A stretch of 64,000 nt of DNA, from NCBI RefSeq assembly GCF_000763385.1, contig NZ_JQFA01000004.1, positions 62,001-126,000 of the forward strand, written 5' to 3'. This document shows positions 8,509 through 16,736 of this stretch, piece after piece (the stretch's first letter is position 1; every line of letters starts with the position of its first letter). The stretch comes from Leptolyngbya sp. KIOST-1 (GTDB lineage Bacteria > Cyanobacteriota > Cyanobacteriia > Phormidesmidales > Phormidesmidaceae). A model generated the notes under the pieces. It worked only from the letters and a program-made list of their open reading frames with translations, did no database searches and was not told the DNA's origin. Made by a program: the position numbers and the translations under genes.

Positions 8509-10023
8509 TCAGTCTGTCCAGTTTTTGGCGCGATCGACGGCCTTTGTCCACATCGCAAAGTTGTCCTGGGCTTCGGCCTGGCCCACGCCGGGGTCAAACA
8601 CGCGATCGATGGGGCGGCTCTCCACCAGGGCGCGGTAGTCGTCCCAGAAGCCTACGGCCAGACCCGCCGCAAAGGCAGCCCCCTGGGCGGTGACATCGAG
8701 CACCTGGGGCCGCTCCACCGGAATGCCCAGCACATCGGCCTGGAACTGCATCAAAAAGTCATTGTTGCAGGCCCCGCCATCCACCTTGAGCTGGCGAATG
8801 GGGGTACCGGCGTCCTGGTTGACGGCATCGACCACTTCTTTGACTTCGTAGGCGATCGCCTCCAGCACCGCCCGCACCAGGTGCTCGCGCTGGGCACCCC
8901 CGGTCAGCCCAAAGAAGGCCCCTCGGGCACCCATATCCCAGTGCGGCGCACCGAGGCCGCTGAGGGCGGGCACGAAGTAGACGCCGTTGTTGTTAATGGC
9001 TTTCTGGGCCAGAATTTCGGTTTCGGCGGCGCTGGAGATCAGCTGCAACCCGTCCCGCAGCCACTGAATGCAGGCCCCGGCGGTGAACATGCTGCCCTCG
9101 ATCGCATAGCCGATCTGGGGATGCTTGGCCTCGCCGGTCGCCGCTGACCAGGCCACGGTGGAGAGCAGCTGGTTCTGCGATCGCACCACCTCATCGCCCG
9201 TGTGCGACACCAGAAAGGCTCCGGTGCCGTAGGTGCACTTGAGCAGGCCGGGGCGATCGCAGCCGTGGCCGTAGAGGGCGGCCTGCTGGTCACCAAAAAT
9301 TGCCGCGATCGGGATTTCGGCCCCCAGAATGGACTTATCGGTGTGGCCAAACACCCCAACGCTGGGCTTGATCGCCGGCATCATGTGGGGCGGAATGCCA
9401 AAGAGCTCCAGCAGGGTGTCATCCCACTGGCCGCTGGCGATGTTGAGCAGCATGGTGCGGCTGGCGTTGCTGTGGTCGGTGGCGTGCACCTGCCGCCCAG
9501 TCAGGTTCCACAGCACCCAGCTATCCACGGTGCCCGCCAGCACCTGGTCAAAGTCCACCGGCGGGTCAGCCTCCTTTTTGGCCTGCTCTAGCAGCCAGGC
9601 TAGCTTGGTGGCCGAGAAGTAGGCGTCGAGCACCAGGCCGGTGCGATCGTAGATTTCTTCGGCTTTGCCCGCCTCCCGCAGCTGGTTACACAGAGGCGCG
9701 GTGCGGCGGTCTTGCCAGACAATGGCGTTGGAGAGGGGCCGACCGGTGGCGCTATCCCACAGCAGGCAGGTCTCGCGCTGTACGGTGAGGCCAATGGCGG
9801 CAATGTCGGTGGGCTTCAGCCCGGCTTTGGAGATGGCAGACCCCATGGCCCACTCGATCTCGTCCCAAATCTCGCGAGCATTGTGCTCAACCCAGCCCGG
9901 CTGCGGGTAGTACTGGGTCAGCTCACGGTAGGCCTGACCTGCGATCGCCCCCTCCCGGTCAAACACAATCGCGCGGTTGCCGGTGGTGCCCAGGTCCAGG
10001 GCCATGATGTAGTTAGCAGTCAT
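8509..10023 (-). CDS. glpK: Glycerol kinase
   Basis: 504-residue FGGY-family kinase making sn-glycerol 3-phosphate for lipid synthesis or glycolysis. N-terminal phosphate-binding DLGTTGNRAIVFD, substrate loop WVEHNAREIW, VQRETCLLWD, DHSNASRTMLLNI, GDQQAALYGHGC and the C-terminal VDGGACNNDFLMQFQADVLG are all typical of GlpK. ATG 10023 starts at the conserved N-terminus; the longer 10059 frame is not needed. Upstream of the aminotransferase on the same strand, possibly one transcript. Confidence 0.95.
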   Translation of the reverse strand: MTANYIMALDLGTTGNRAIVFDREGAIAGQAYRELTQYYPQPGWVEHNAREIWDEIEWAMGSAISKAGLKPTDIAAIGLTVQRETCLLWDSATGRPLSNAIVWQDRRTAPLCNQLREAGKAEEIYDRTGLVLDAYFSATKLAWLLEQAKKEADPPVDFDQVLAGTVDSWVLWNLTGRQVHATDHSNASRTMLLNIASGQWDDTLLELFGIPPHMMPAIKPSVGVFGHTDKSILGAEIPIAAIFGDQQAALYGHGCDRPGLLKCTYGTGAFLVSHTGDEVVRSQNQLLSTVAWSAATGEAKHPQIGYAIEGSMFTAGACIQWLRDGLQLISSAAETEILAQKAINNNGVYFVPALSGLGAPHWDMGARGAFFGLTGGAQREHLVRAVLEAIAYEVKEVVDAVNQDAGTPIRQLKVDGGACNNDFLMQFQADVLGIPVERPQVLDVTAQGAAFAAGLAVGFWDDYRALVESRPIDRVFDPGVGQAEAQDNFAMWTKAVDRAKNWTD

Positions 10024-10118
10024 CGTACCTGTGAGTTTGCAGCGCCAAAAGCTTAGCAAAGCAAGCGTAAACCCGCCCCATCCTTAAGACAGATTTTTAG
10101 TTTACGAGCTACTTAGTT

Positions 10119-10538
10119 TTATTTCTCTAATGCAAATTGGGCAACTAAACTAGCTGTGGATAGGATAGTAAAATTCACCCCTTGAAAATCACCGCCATCA
10201 CGGATAGCGATCGCGTCTAGATTGCCAAGTACAGCACAGGCTAGCTGTACACCGTCTTCAAAATCAGGCAAATTTAGCTCCAAAGCACGTTGAATGACCT
10301 GCGATTCTACTGCGCAGAGGTTAAACCCTCGCAGCAGTCTGGCAATGGCGTCGAGAGCTACCTCTCGGCCCTCAAGCTTACGCACTATGTAAAAAATATT
10401 GGTAATTGTGGTCGCTGCGATGTAACCCTGAATTTTTCCGTTTTCAATCAAAGCAAATAAGTCAGTCGCTGATTCTACAAAGGGCTCTCGTTCTAAAATC
10501 ACATCCAACACAATGTTGGTATCGACTAAAACCTTCAT
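10119..10538 (-). CDS. PIN-domain protein, probable VapC-type toxin
   Basis: 139 residues, PIN ribonuclease fold: the first acidic residue in MKVLVDTNIVLDVIL, an internal Glu/Asp cluster and DFEDGVQLACAV with the later acidic ligand. Probably a site-specific RNase held inactive by the preceding gene product. Overlaps the antitoxin by 4 bp (ATGA), the usual translational coupling. Moderately AT-richer than its neighbours, consistent with transfer. Confidence 0.88.
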   Translation of the reverse strand: MKVLVDTNIVLDVILEREPFVESATDLFALIENGKIQGYIAATTITNIFYIVRKLEGREVALDAIARLLRGFNLCAVESQVIQRALELNLPDFEDGVQLACAVLGNLDAIAIRDGGDFQGVNFTILSTASLVAQFALEK

Positions 10539-10771
10539 TGATATTTCTCAATCAAGTAATTGGCATAGTCATCGGCAATATCTGAGTCATTGGGGGGGGA
10601 ACTGGTGGGCTTAGCAATTCCTCTCAACCCAGTCAATGTGCCTCCAGGGACTGGGGATGAAACGGGCTTCTCCCCCTGCTGCTGGACAAACCGGGTAAAG
10701 GCAAGCACCAGGTCAGCCTGGTCCTCGGGCAAGGTTTTCACCAGCTCATAGATGGTCTCGGCTGTGCTCAT
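10535..10771 (-). CDS. Antitoxin of the PIN-domain pair
   Basis: 78 residues: an N-terminal helical part (MSTAETIYELVKTLPEDQADLVLAFTRFVQQ) like small cyanobacterial antitoxins, a flexible Pro/Ser-rich middle and a C-terminal acidic helix (DIADDYANYLIEKYQ) likely to occupy the toxin groove. Assignment rests on size, position and overlap with the PIN gene. Confidence 0.8.
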   Translation of the reverse strand: MSTAETIYELVKTLPEDQADLVLAFTRFVQQQGEKPVSSPVPGGTLTGLRGIAKPTSSPPNDSDIADDYANYLIEKYQ

Positions 10772-10937
10772 GGCATCTTCGCGACTGCACTTCTCTCTAC
10801 ATCATGCTTCAAACCCTATCCTTCGGCCTTAACCACCTGGAAGTTCGGTATCCCCCTCTCCCAGCGGTTAAGCTCTTGTGAAACAATTTTGATCAATCGC
10901 GGGATACTACCTGCCGTTGCGCCCCGACGTTGCGTTT

Positions 10938-12116
10938 ATGAGGCTTGCTCCCTTGAAAGGACTTTGGATACCCCTGAAGCGGCTGCTGGCGACGATCGCC
11001 GCCGCGGTGATGATGTGGACGGGGGCGATCGCATCCCCGGCCTATGCCCAATCTCCCACGCCATCTGCTGTGACAGAGGCGATTGGCAACGAAAGTTTTG
11101 TGGCCGCTGCCGTGCGCCAGGTCGGCCCGGCGGTGGTTCGCATCGACACCGAGAAAACCATCACTCGCCAGGCGCGGGATCCCATCTATGAAGATCCCTT
11201 TTTACGCGATTTCTTCGGCGGCTTCCCGCGACAGCCCCAGGAAGAGCTGCTGCGGGGCCAGGGGTCCGGGTTCATCATCGACAACACCGGCAATATTCTC
11301 ACCAATGCCCACGTGGTCAACGGGGCCGACCGGGTGGTAGTCACCCTCAAGGATGGCCGCAGCTTTGACGCCGTGGTGGAAGGGGTAGACGAAGTCACCG
11401 ACCTGGCTGTGGTCAAAATTGACGATGGCGAAGACGATATTTTGCCCGTGGCCACCCTGGGTGACTCAGACCAGGTGGAGGTGGGGGACTGGGCGATCGC
11501 GGTCGGTAACCCCCTCGGCCTCGACAACACCGTCACCCTGGGCATTGTCAGCACCCTGAAGCGCACCAGCAGCTCCGTCGGCATTCCCGGCAAGCGGCTG
11601 GAGTTCATTCAGACCGACGCCGCCATCAACCCCGGCAACTCCGGCGGCCCGCTGGTCAACCAGCGGGGTGAGGTGATCGGCATCAACACCGCCATCCGCG
11701 CCGACGCCATGGGCATTGGCTTTGCCATCCCCATCAATAAGGCCAAGGACATCAAAGACCTGCTGGCCCGGGGCGAAACCGTTGCCCACCCCTACATCGG
11801 CGTGCAGATTGCCAACCTCACCCCCGAGCAGGCCCGGCTCAACAACGAAGACATCAACTCCGGCATGTACCTGCCCGAGGTGAACGGGGTGCTGGTGATT
11901 CGGGTGTTGGAGGGCACCCCCGCCGCCGCCGCGGGCCTGCGGCGAGGCGACGTGATTTTACAGGTGAATGGTACCCCCATTCGCAGCGCCGACGGGCTGC
12001 AAATCAAGGTCGAAAACACCAAAATTGGCGATGCCCTAGAGCTGCAAATTCAGCGCGGTGATCGCCCCCTGACCGTACGGGTTAAAACCGCCGAACTGCG
12101 CGAGCAGGCCGACTAG
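10938..12116 (+). CDS. HtrA/Deg-family serine protease (HhoA/HhoB-like)
   Basis: 392 residues. Secretory N-terminus (hydrophobic stretch ending ASPAYAQS, residues about 10-38) sends it to the periplasm or lumen. Trypsin-like domain with catalytic His125 (NILTNAHVV), Asp155 (VTDLAVVKID) and Ser235 (NPGNSGGPL); one C-terminal PDZ domain (IGVQIANLTP.. GTPAAAAGLRRGDVILQVNG). Protein quality control under light or heat stress is the family role. ATG 10938 preferred; a TTG at 10917 is in frame. Three Deg paralogues exist in cyanobacteria and I cannot tell which this is. Confidence 0.92.
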   Translation: MRLAPLKGLWIPLKRLLATIAAAVMMWTGAIASPAYAQSPTPSAVTEAIGNESFVAAAVRQVGPAVVRIDTEKTITRQARDPIYEDPFLRDFFGGFPRQPQEELLRGQGSGFIIDNTGNILTNAHVVNGADRVVVTLKDGRSFDAVVEGVDEVTDLAVVKIDDGEDDILPVATLGDSDQVEVGDWAIAVGNPLGLDNTVTLGIVSTLKRTSSSVGIPGKRLEFIQTDAAINPGNSGGPLVNQRGEVIGINTAIRADAMGIGFAIPINKAKDIKDLLARGETVAHPYIGVQIANLTPEQARLNNEDINSGMYLPEVNGVLVIRVLEGTPAAAAGLRRGDVILQVNGTPIRSADGLQIKVENTKIGDALELQIQRGDRPLTVRVKTAELREQAD

Positions 12117-12190
12117 CTCAGCTGCTTTGAAAAACGGTCAGCCTACATCTAAAATCGTCAATCTCAAATTCCCTATTCAGGAGACTCCCC

Positions 12191-12535
12191 ATGTATTCCA
12201 CCGAAGACACTGGCACCCGCAAAATTCTCTCTGCCGTCAGCCACGGCTCTATTTTCTTCAACGCCCTGGTGCTGTCCGTGGGTGTTCCCATCGCTATTCT
12301 GCTGATTTCCAACGATTCAGTCATTAAGGAAAGCGCTAAAGAAGCAATCAACTTTCACATCAATATGTGGGTCTGGTGGGCGATCGCAGGGGTTCTGGCC
12401 TGGGTGCTGATCGGCATTCCGCTCCTGTTTGTGCTGGGCATCGTAAATTTCATCATGCCGATCTTCGCTATTTTCCACAGCATCACCAAGCCAGATACCG
12501 TGTTCCGCTATCCCCTAATTCTGCGGTTGTTCTAA
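12191..12535 (+). CDS. DUF4870 (Tic20-like) membrane protein
   Basis: 114 residues with about three transmembrane segments. DUF4870 features: SHGSIFFNALVLSVGVPI, ESAKEAINFHINMWVWW and GIPLLFVLGIVNFIMPIFAI. Function unknown; the family is distantly related to Tic20-type membrane proteins. RBS AGGAG sits 8 bp before ATG 12191. The next gene starts 1 bp after its stop. Confidence 0.85.
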   Translation: MYSTEDTGTRKILSAVSHGSIFFNALVLSVGVPIAILLISNDSVIKESAKEAINFHINMWVWWAIAGVLAWVLIGIPLLFVLGIVNFIMPIFAIFHSITKPDTVFRYPLILRLF

Positions 12536-12536
12536 C

Positions 12537-12863
12537 ATGCCGTTAAAACCAAGAACCTGGGCTGCGGTATTGCTGATGATTTCAGGGGTTACCCATGTTA
12601 TTCAGCTTCAGGTGTACGGGGCTAAATTTCATGTTGTCGGCGCAGTTTTGTTTGGGTTAGCTTACTTTGCGATCGGGGCTCGGCTCCTGCGGCCAGGGCG
12701 ATCGCCCCTGTGGTGGGGAGCTATCTTACCCAGCATTGGCGGGGTTCTAGGGGTGATTCGCTTCCTAGAACTCCATGCCAACCCATTCACGGTCTTTCAT
12801 GTTCTGATTGACCTGATTGTGGTTCCCCTGTGTATTCAGCAACTGCGACAGTCTCAACCTTAA
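12537..12863 (+). CDS. Small membrane protein, unknown function
   Basis: 108 residues with four probable transmembrane helices (WAAVLLMISGVTHVIQL, VVGAVLFGLAYFAIGA, LWWGAILPSIGGVLGV, FTVFHVLIDLIVVPL). No motif recognised. It starts 1 bp after the DUF4870 stop, so the two are almost certainly co-translated. Confidence 0.75.
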   Translation: MPLKPRTWAAVLLMISGVTHVIQLQVYGAKFHVVGAVLFGLAYFAIGARLLRPGRSPLWWGAILPSIGGVLGVIRFLELHANPFTVFHVLIDLIVVPLCIQQLRQSQP

Positions 12864-12912
12864 AACCCGTTGGTCAGACGACCGTTTAGAAGGCGACCCT
12901 AACCATTGAATG

Positions 12913-13953
12913 TTAGGCTATTTGCCGATCTACCCAGTCCAGCGCTCGGTTCCACGCCCACCAGGGGTCACTGTCCCCGGCCAGGCGTTGACCGGCGCTG
13001 CCGTTGTAGTAGCCCACGTGCCCGCCGTAATCGGTCAGCACCAGGTCGATCTTGGCATTGACCGCACAAACTCGCTTCAGGTCGGGAATGATTTCGGGAC
13101 TAAACAGGGGGTCATCGGCGGCGTAGAGAATCAGGGTGGGAATGGTCAGTTCGGGCATAAAGGGCAGGGGGCTGCTGGCGCTGTAGTAATCTTCTACGCT
13201 GGCGAAGCCCAGCCGCCCAATCACCAGTTCGTGGTCAAAGCCCCAGATGCTGTTGGCGCGGTCGATCGCCGCCAGGTCAAAGTGTCCGGGGTGCAGCTGG
13301 TGCAGCCGCTGGGCCAGCCGCTTGAGTTCCCGGGCGATCGATCGCTCCAGGTATTTGCCCAATGGGTCGGCGGTCAGGTAGCGCAGCGATCGATTGGAGT
13401 CGAGGCTGGGGCACACTACCACCACTCCGCCGATATCCCCCGGCACCAAGCCGCTGTCCGTGGGCAAATCCATTGCGGCTTTGGCCCCCCACAGCGCCAG
13501 TTGCCCGCTCAGGGAGTAACCCATAAACCAGAAGGGAGGCGCACAGCCCAAAGCTTTGGCCTGGGCCGCTAGAGCGATGTAGTCATACCCTTCGTACAGG
13601 CCGTCGGAAGTTAGGGTGGGGGAGAGTTCAGCGGTTTTGCCGTGGGCGCGCCAGTCAAACATCACCAGGCCGTAGCCTCGCTGGTAGGCCTTGCGGCCCA
13701 GAATCTCCAGCTGCCACTGGTCCTCCAGGCTGCCGGTGATGCCGTAGGTGGCAATCACGGTGCCCCTGGTACGGGGAGATACCGCCCAGCGGCCAAAAAT
13801 GGGCACATTGCCGTGGCCCTTAAAGACATGGTCCTGGTAGCTGACCGGCACCAGATCCGTGTTGTGGGACCAGGTCTGGTTGGTGACCAAAGCCGTATAG
13901 AGGGTCATAGCCAGACCATTTTGCAGAAACCAGGGGGGCAGGAAGGGCGGCAT
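12913..13953 (-). CDS. YheT-like alpha/beta-fold hydrolase
   Basis: 346 residues. Nucleophile elbow GYSLSG (Ser), acid in YAADDPLF and late His in GGHVGYY form a hydrolase triad. YGITGSLEDQW.. FDWRAHGKTAELSPTLTSDG is typical of cyanobacterial YheT/EMB8-like esterases. The N-terminal PPWFLQNGLAMTLYTAL block is conserved in these proteins, which supports ATG 13953 over the internal ATG at 13908. Substrate unknown; an ester- or lipid-related role is inference. Confidence 0.86.
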   Translation of the reverse strand: MPPFLPPWFLQNGLAMTLYTALVTNQTWSHNTDLVPVSYQDHVFKGHGNVPIFGRWAVSPRTRGTVIATYGITGSLEDQWQLEILGRKAYQRGYGLVMFDWRAHGKTAELSPTLTSDGLYEGYDYIALAAQAKALGCAPPFWFMGYSLSGQLALWGAKAAMDLPTDSGLVPGDIGGVVVVCPSLDSNRSLRYLTADPLGKYLERSIARELKRLAQRLHQLHPGHFDLAAIDRANSIWGFDHELVIGRLGFASVEDYYSASSPLPFMPELTIPTLILYAADDPLFSPEIIPDLKRVCAVNAKIDLVLTDYGGHVGYYNGSAGQRLAGDSDPWWAWNRALDWVDRQIA

Positions 13954-14063
13954 AGGGTGGGCAGCACAAAATGGGCGAACACTGCTTTTAGCATTTCAGA
14001 GAACCCCGCCCGACACCATCCCCCCACCGAAGAAAAACGTACTATTGATGACAGGCCCTACAC

Positions 14064-14117
14064 CAACTGGCGAGGCACGGGCAACTGGCGAGGCACGGGC
14101 AACTGGCGAGGCACGGG
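14064..14117 (+). repeat. Three perfect tandem copies of an 18-bp unit in front of bvdR
   Basis: Unit CAACTGGCGAGGCACGGG at 14064-14081, 14082-14099 and 14100-14117; the last copy ends 2 bp before the proposed bvdR ATG (14120). Each copy carries GAGG, a possible ribosome-binding core. The unit is a multiple of three and stays in frame with ATG codons at 14045 and 14048, so it could instead encode repeated TGEARA in an N-terminal extension. Confidence 0.95.
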
Positions 14118-14119
14118 GA

Positions 14120-15172
14120 ATGACCAATCCCAACATTCAGAGAGATGTGGTGCGGGTGGGTATGGTGGGCACCGGGTTTGTGGGCCGGCGGCGGGCCGAT
14201 GCCTTGCAGAAACTGACCACGGCCCAACTGGTCGCTGTGGCGGGGCACACCCCCGCTGAAACGGCGGCCTTTGCAGAGCAGTACAGGGTCGCGGCCCTGG
14301 ATAACTGGCAGAACCTGGTCACCTACGACGACCTGGATCTGATTGTAGTCTGCCACATCAACAGCGAGCACGGTCCGGTGGTGAAGGCCGCCCTGGAGGC
14401 GAACCGCCACGTGGTGGTCGAATATCCGCTGGCGATCTGCGCCGACCAGGCCCAGTCGCTGCTCACCCTGGCCCAGTCCAGGCAGCGGCTGCTGCATGTC
14501 GAGCACATCGAGCTGCTGGGGGGCACCCACCGGGCCCTAAAAGCCAACCTGGCGGCGGTGGGGCAGCCATTCCATGCTCGCTACTGCACTCTGGCCCCCC
14601 GCCGCCCCGCCCCCCTCACCTGGACCTACTGCCCCCAGCTGTTTGGGTTTCCCCTGGTCGGGGCGCTGTCTCGCCTGCATCGGCTGATTGACTGCTTTGG
14701 CCCGGTGGCCCGGGTCTACGGCCAAACCCACTACGGCGGCCATACCCCCGGTCCCGAAGGCATGGACTGCTACCGCACCTGTCTCTGCACCGCCCAACTC
14801 ACCTTTGCGTCAGGGCTGATCGCAGAGGTCGTCTACGGGAAAGGGGAGGCGCTGTGGCAGGGGGCGCGGCGGCTGGAGGTGACCGGCAGCGAGGGGTATC
14901 TGTGTTTGGAGGGCGATCGCGGCACCGTTACCGACGCCCAGGGTACGCGCCCCCTAGAGGTCGGATCGCGCCGGGGGCTATTTGCCGCCGACACCGCCCA
15001 GGTCATTGACCACCTGCTGACGGGGCATGCGCTGTACTGCACCCCCGAGGCCAGCCTGTACACGCTCCAGGTGGCGACCTGTGCCCAGCGATCGGCGGAG
15101 ACAGGGCAGGTGGTCGAGGTGGTCGCTCCCCCGGCTAAGCCTGGCAGTCCGCTGATTGCACCGCCTCAGTGA
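14120..15172 (+). CDS. bvdR: Biliverdin reductase (BvdR), Gfo/Idh/MocA fold
   Basis: 350 residues (375 if translation starts at 14045). Reduces biliverdin IXalpha to bilirubin with NADPH. N-terminal Rossmann motif GMVGTGFVGRRRA; middle blocks HVVVEYPLAI, LLHVEHIELLGG, WTYCPQLFGFPLVGALSRL and the later GSRRGLF match cyanobacterial BvdR as I remember it. In cyanobacteria this activity is linked to normal phycobilisome assembly. The family could be confused with other Gfo/Idh/MocA oxidoreductases, but the block pattern argues for BvdR. The 18-bp repeats at its start are unusual. Confidence 0.85.
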   Translation: MTNPNIQRDVVRVGMVGTGFVGRRRADALQKLTTAQLVAVAGHTPAETAAFAEQYRVAALDNWQNLVTYDDLDLIVVCHINSEHGPVVKAALEANRHVVVEYPLAICADQAQSLLTLAQSRQRLLHVEHIELLGGTHRALKANLAAVGQPFHARYCTLAPRRPAPLTWTYCPQLFGFPLVGALSRLHRLIDCFGPVARVYGQTHYGGHTPGPEGMDCYRTCLCTAQLTFASGLIAEVVYGKGEALWQGARRLEVTGSEGYLCLEGDRGTVTDAQGTRPLEVGSRRGLFAADTAQVIDHLLTGHALYCTPEASLYTLQVATCAQRSAETGQVVEVVAPPAKPGSPLIAPPQ

Positions 15173-15296
15173 GGGTTGCCCTGGCTACCGGAGTTGACAG
15201 CGAGGCCAGGGTTGATCAAATCATTTGGTAGCGTTGATGACGGCGGGCGTTTATGCCCCTTGGAATCATAGGTCAGCGAACGGGAGTAACAACTAT

Positions 15297-16490
15297 ATGA
15301 CCGTATGTGAGTACAGGCCCGGTTTAGAGGGTGTACCGGCCACCCAGTCGAGCATTAGCTTTGTGGATGGCCAGGCGGGAATTTTGGAGTATCGCGGTAT
15401 TCCCATCGAAGAACTGGCTCAGCGCAGCACGTTCTTAGAGACGTCCTACCTGCTGATTTGGGGTGGGCTGCCCTCCAAGAGCGAACTGGAAGCCTTCGAG
15501 TACGAAATTCGCTACCACCGCCGCCTCAAGTACCGCATTCGCGACATGATGAAGTGCTTCCCCGAGAGCGGCCACCCGATGGATGCCCTGCAGGCCTGTG
15601 CGGCGGCCCTGGGCCTGTTCTACTCCCGGCGAGCCCTGGACAATCCGGTCTACATTCAGCAAGCGGTGGTGCGGCTGCTGGCCAAAATTCCCACCATGGT
15701 GGCGGCATTTCAGCTGATGCGGAAGGGCAACGACCCGGTGCAGCCCCGCGATGACCTCGACTACGCCGCCAACTTTCTCTATATGCTCAACGAGCGCGAG
15801 CCCGACCCGCTGGCCGCCCGCATTTTTGACATCTGCCTCACCCTCCACGCCGAGCACACCATCAACGCCTCCACCTTCTCGGCCATGGTGACGGCTTCGA
15901 CCCTGACCGACCCCTACGCCGTGGTGGCCTCGGCGGTGGGCACCCTGGCGGGGCCGCTCCACGGCGGGGCCAATGAAGAGGTGATCGAGATGCTGGAGCA
16001 GATCGGTTCGGTGGAAAACGTGCGCCCCTACGTGGAGCGCTGCATTGCCGAAAAGTCTAAAATTATGGGCTTTGGCCACCGGGTCTACAAGGTCAAAGAC
16101 CCCCGCGCTACCATTTTGCAGGGGTTGGCCGAGCAGCTGTTCGAGAAGTTTGGCCAGGACGAGTACTACGCGATCGCCCTGGAGATGGAGCAGGTGGTCT
16201 CCGAAAAGCTTGGGGCCAAAGGCATTTACCCCAACGTGGACTTCTACTCGGGCCTGGTCTACCGCAAGCTGGGCATCCCCACCGACCTGTTCACGCCGAT
16301 CTTTGCGATCGCCCGGGTGGCGGGCTGGCTGGCCCACTGGAAAGAACAGCTGGGCGAAAACCGCATCTTCCGGCCCACCCAGATCTACACCGGCCCCCGC
16401 CATCAGACCTACGTGGACCTCGCCAATCGGCCTCAAATTTGGGATAAACAGGGATTTGCAGTCTCTTTGCCCTCCTATGAGGCTCCTTAG
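15297..16490 (+). CDS. gltA: Citrate synthase
   Basis: 397 residues; condenses oxaloacetate and acetyl-CoA at the entry of the TCA pathway. Catalytic regions: GPLHGGANEEV (His), IMGFGHRVYKVKDPR (His) and NVDFYSGLVYRKLGIP (Asp); N-terminal GLEGVPATQSSISFVDG and EYRGIPIEEL are typical. ATG 15297 has GGAG 12 bp upstream; the ORF extends to 15225 without family support. Followed by a strong 12-bp inverted repeat and then a terminator-like hairpin. Confidence 0.96.
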   Translation: MTVCEYRPGLEGVPATQSSISFVDGQAGILEYRGIPIEELAQRSTFLETSYLLIWGGLPSKSELEAFEYEIRYHRRLKYRIRDMMKCFPESGHPMDALQACAAALGLFYSRRALDNPVYIQQAVVRLLAKIPTMVAAFQLMRKGNDPVQPRDDLDYAANFLYMLNEREPDPLAARIFDICLTLHAEHTINASTFSAMVTASTLTDPYAVVASAVGTLAGPLHGGANEEVIEMLEQIGSVENVRPYVERCIAEKSKIMGFGHRVYKVKDPRATILQGLAEQLFEKFGQDEYYAIALEMEQVVSEKLGAKGIYPNVDFYSGLVYRKLGIPTDLFTPIFAIARVAGWLAHWKEQLGENRIFRPTQIYTGPRHQTYVDLANRPQIWDKQGFAVSLPSYEAP

Positions 16491-16514
16491 CCCTGGGGCG
16501 GCCACACGGTCGTA

Positions 16515-16575
16515 AGAGTGCCCAGATTCGAAAAAATAAATACCTCCTGATGGGTCAGACCCCTCTGGGCACTCT
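16515..16575. repeat. Perfect 12-bp inverted repeat downstream of gltA
   Basis: AGAGTGCCCAGA (16515-16526) and its exact reverse complement TCTGGGCACTCT (16564-16575) enclose 37 nt that are AT-rich on the left (a run of six A) and contain GGGTCAGACCCC, itself a small dyad, on the right. It begins 24 bp after the gltA stop. It could be a transcript-stabilising hairpin or a non-autonomous element remnant. Confidence 0.85.
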
Positions 16576-16623
16576 CTCCTTCAGCAGAGATCATTGATTT
16601 AGTGACGATTTTCAGGAACTCCT

Positions 16624-16657
16624 GCCCCTCTGGCGCTTGCGTCGGGGGGCTTTTGTT
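16624..16657 (+). terminator. Possible rho-independent terminator for gltA
   Basis: GCCCC (16624-16628) can pair with GGGGC (16646-16650), with a GC-rich loop, and is followed by TTTTGTTT. The stem is short, so the call is tentative. Confidence 0.5.
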
Positions 16658-16668
16658 TGGGGGGTATT

Positions 16669-16732
16669 GGGTGTCGGGTGTCGGGTGTCGGGCCGCCCCT
16701 AAAACCTGACACCTAAAACCTGACACCCCCCT
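16669..16732. repeat. Heptamer GGGTGTC x3 and CTAAAACCTGACAC x2 tandem repeats
   Basis: Three perfect GGGTGTC units at 16669-16689 are followed by two copies of CCTAAAACCTGACA-type sequence. GGTGTCAGGT-type and ACCTGACACC-type sequences face each other, giving hairpin potential. It adjoins the 3' end of the lactate permease gene and belongs to the same repeat class as 739-830. Confidence 0.8.
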
Positions 16733-16736
16733 TCCC

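Noticed and set aside
15435-16505. 356-residue minus-strand frame
   Set aside because: Antisense of gltA, which has all citrate synthase motifs; composition is that of a shadow frame.
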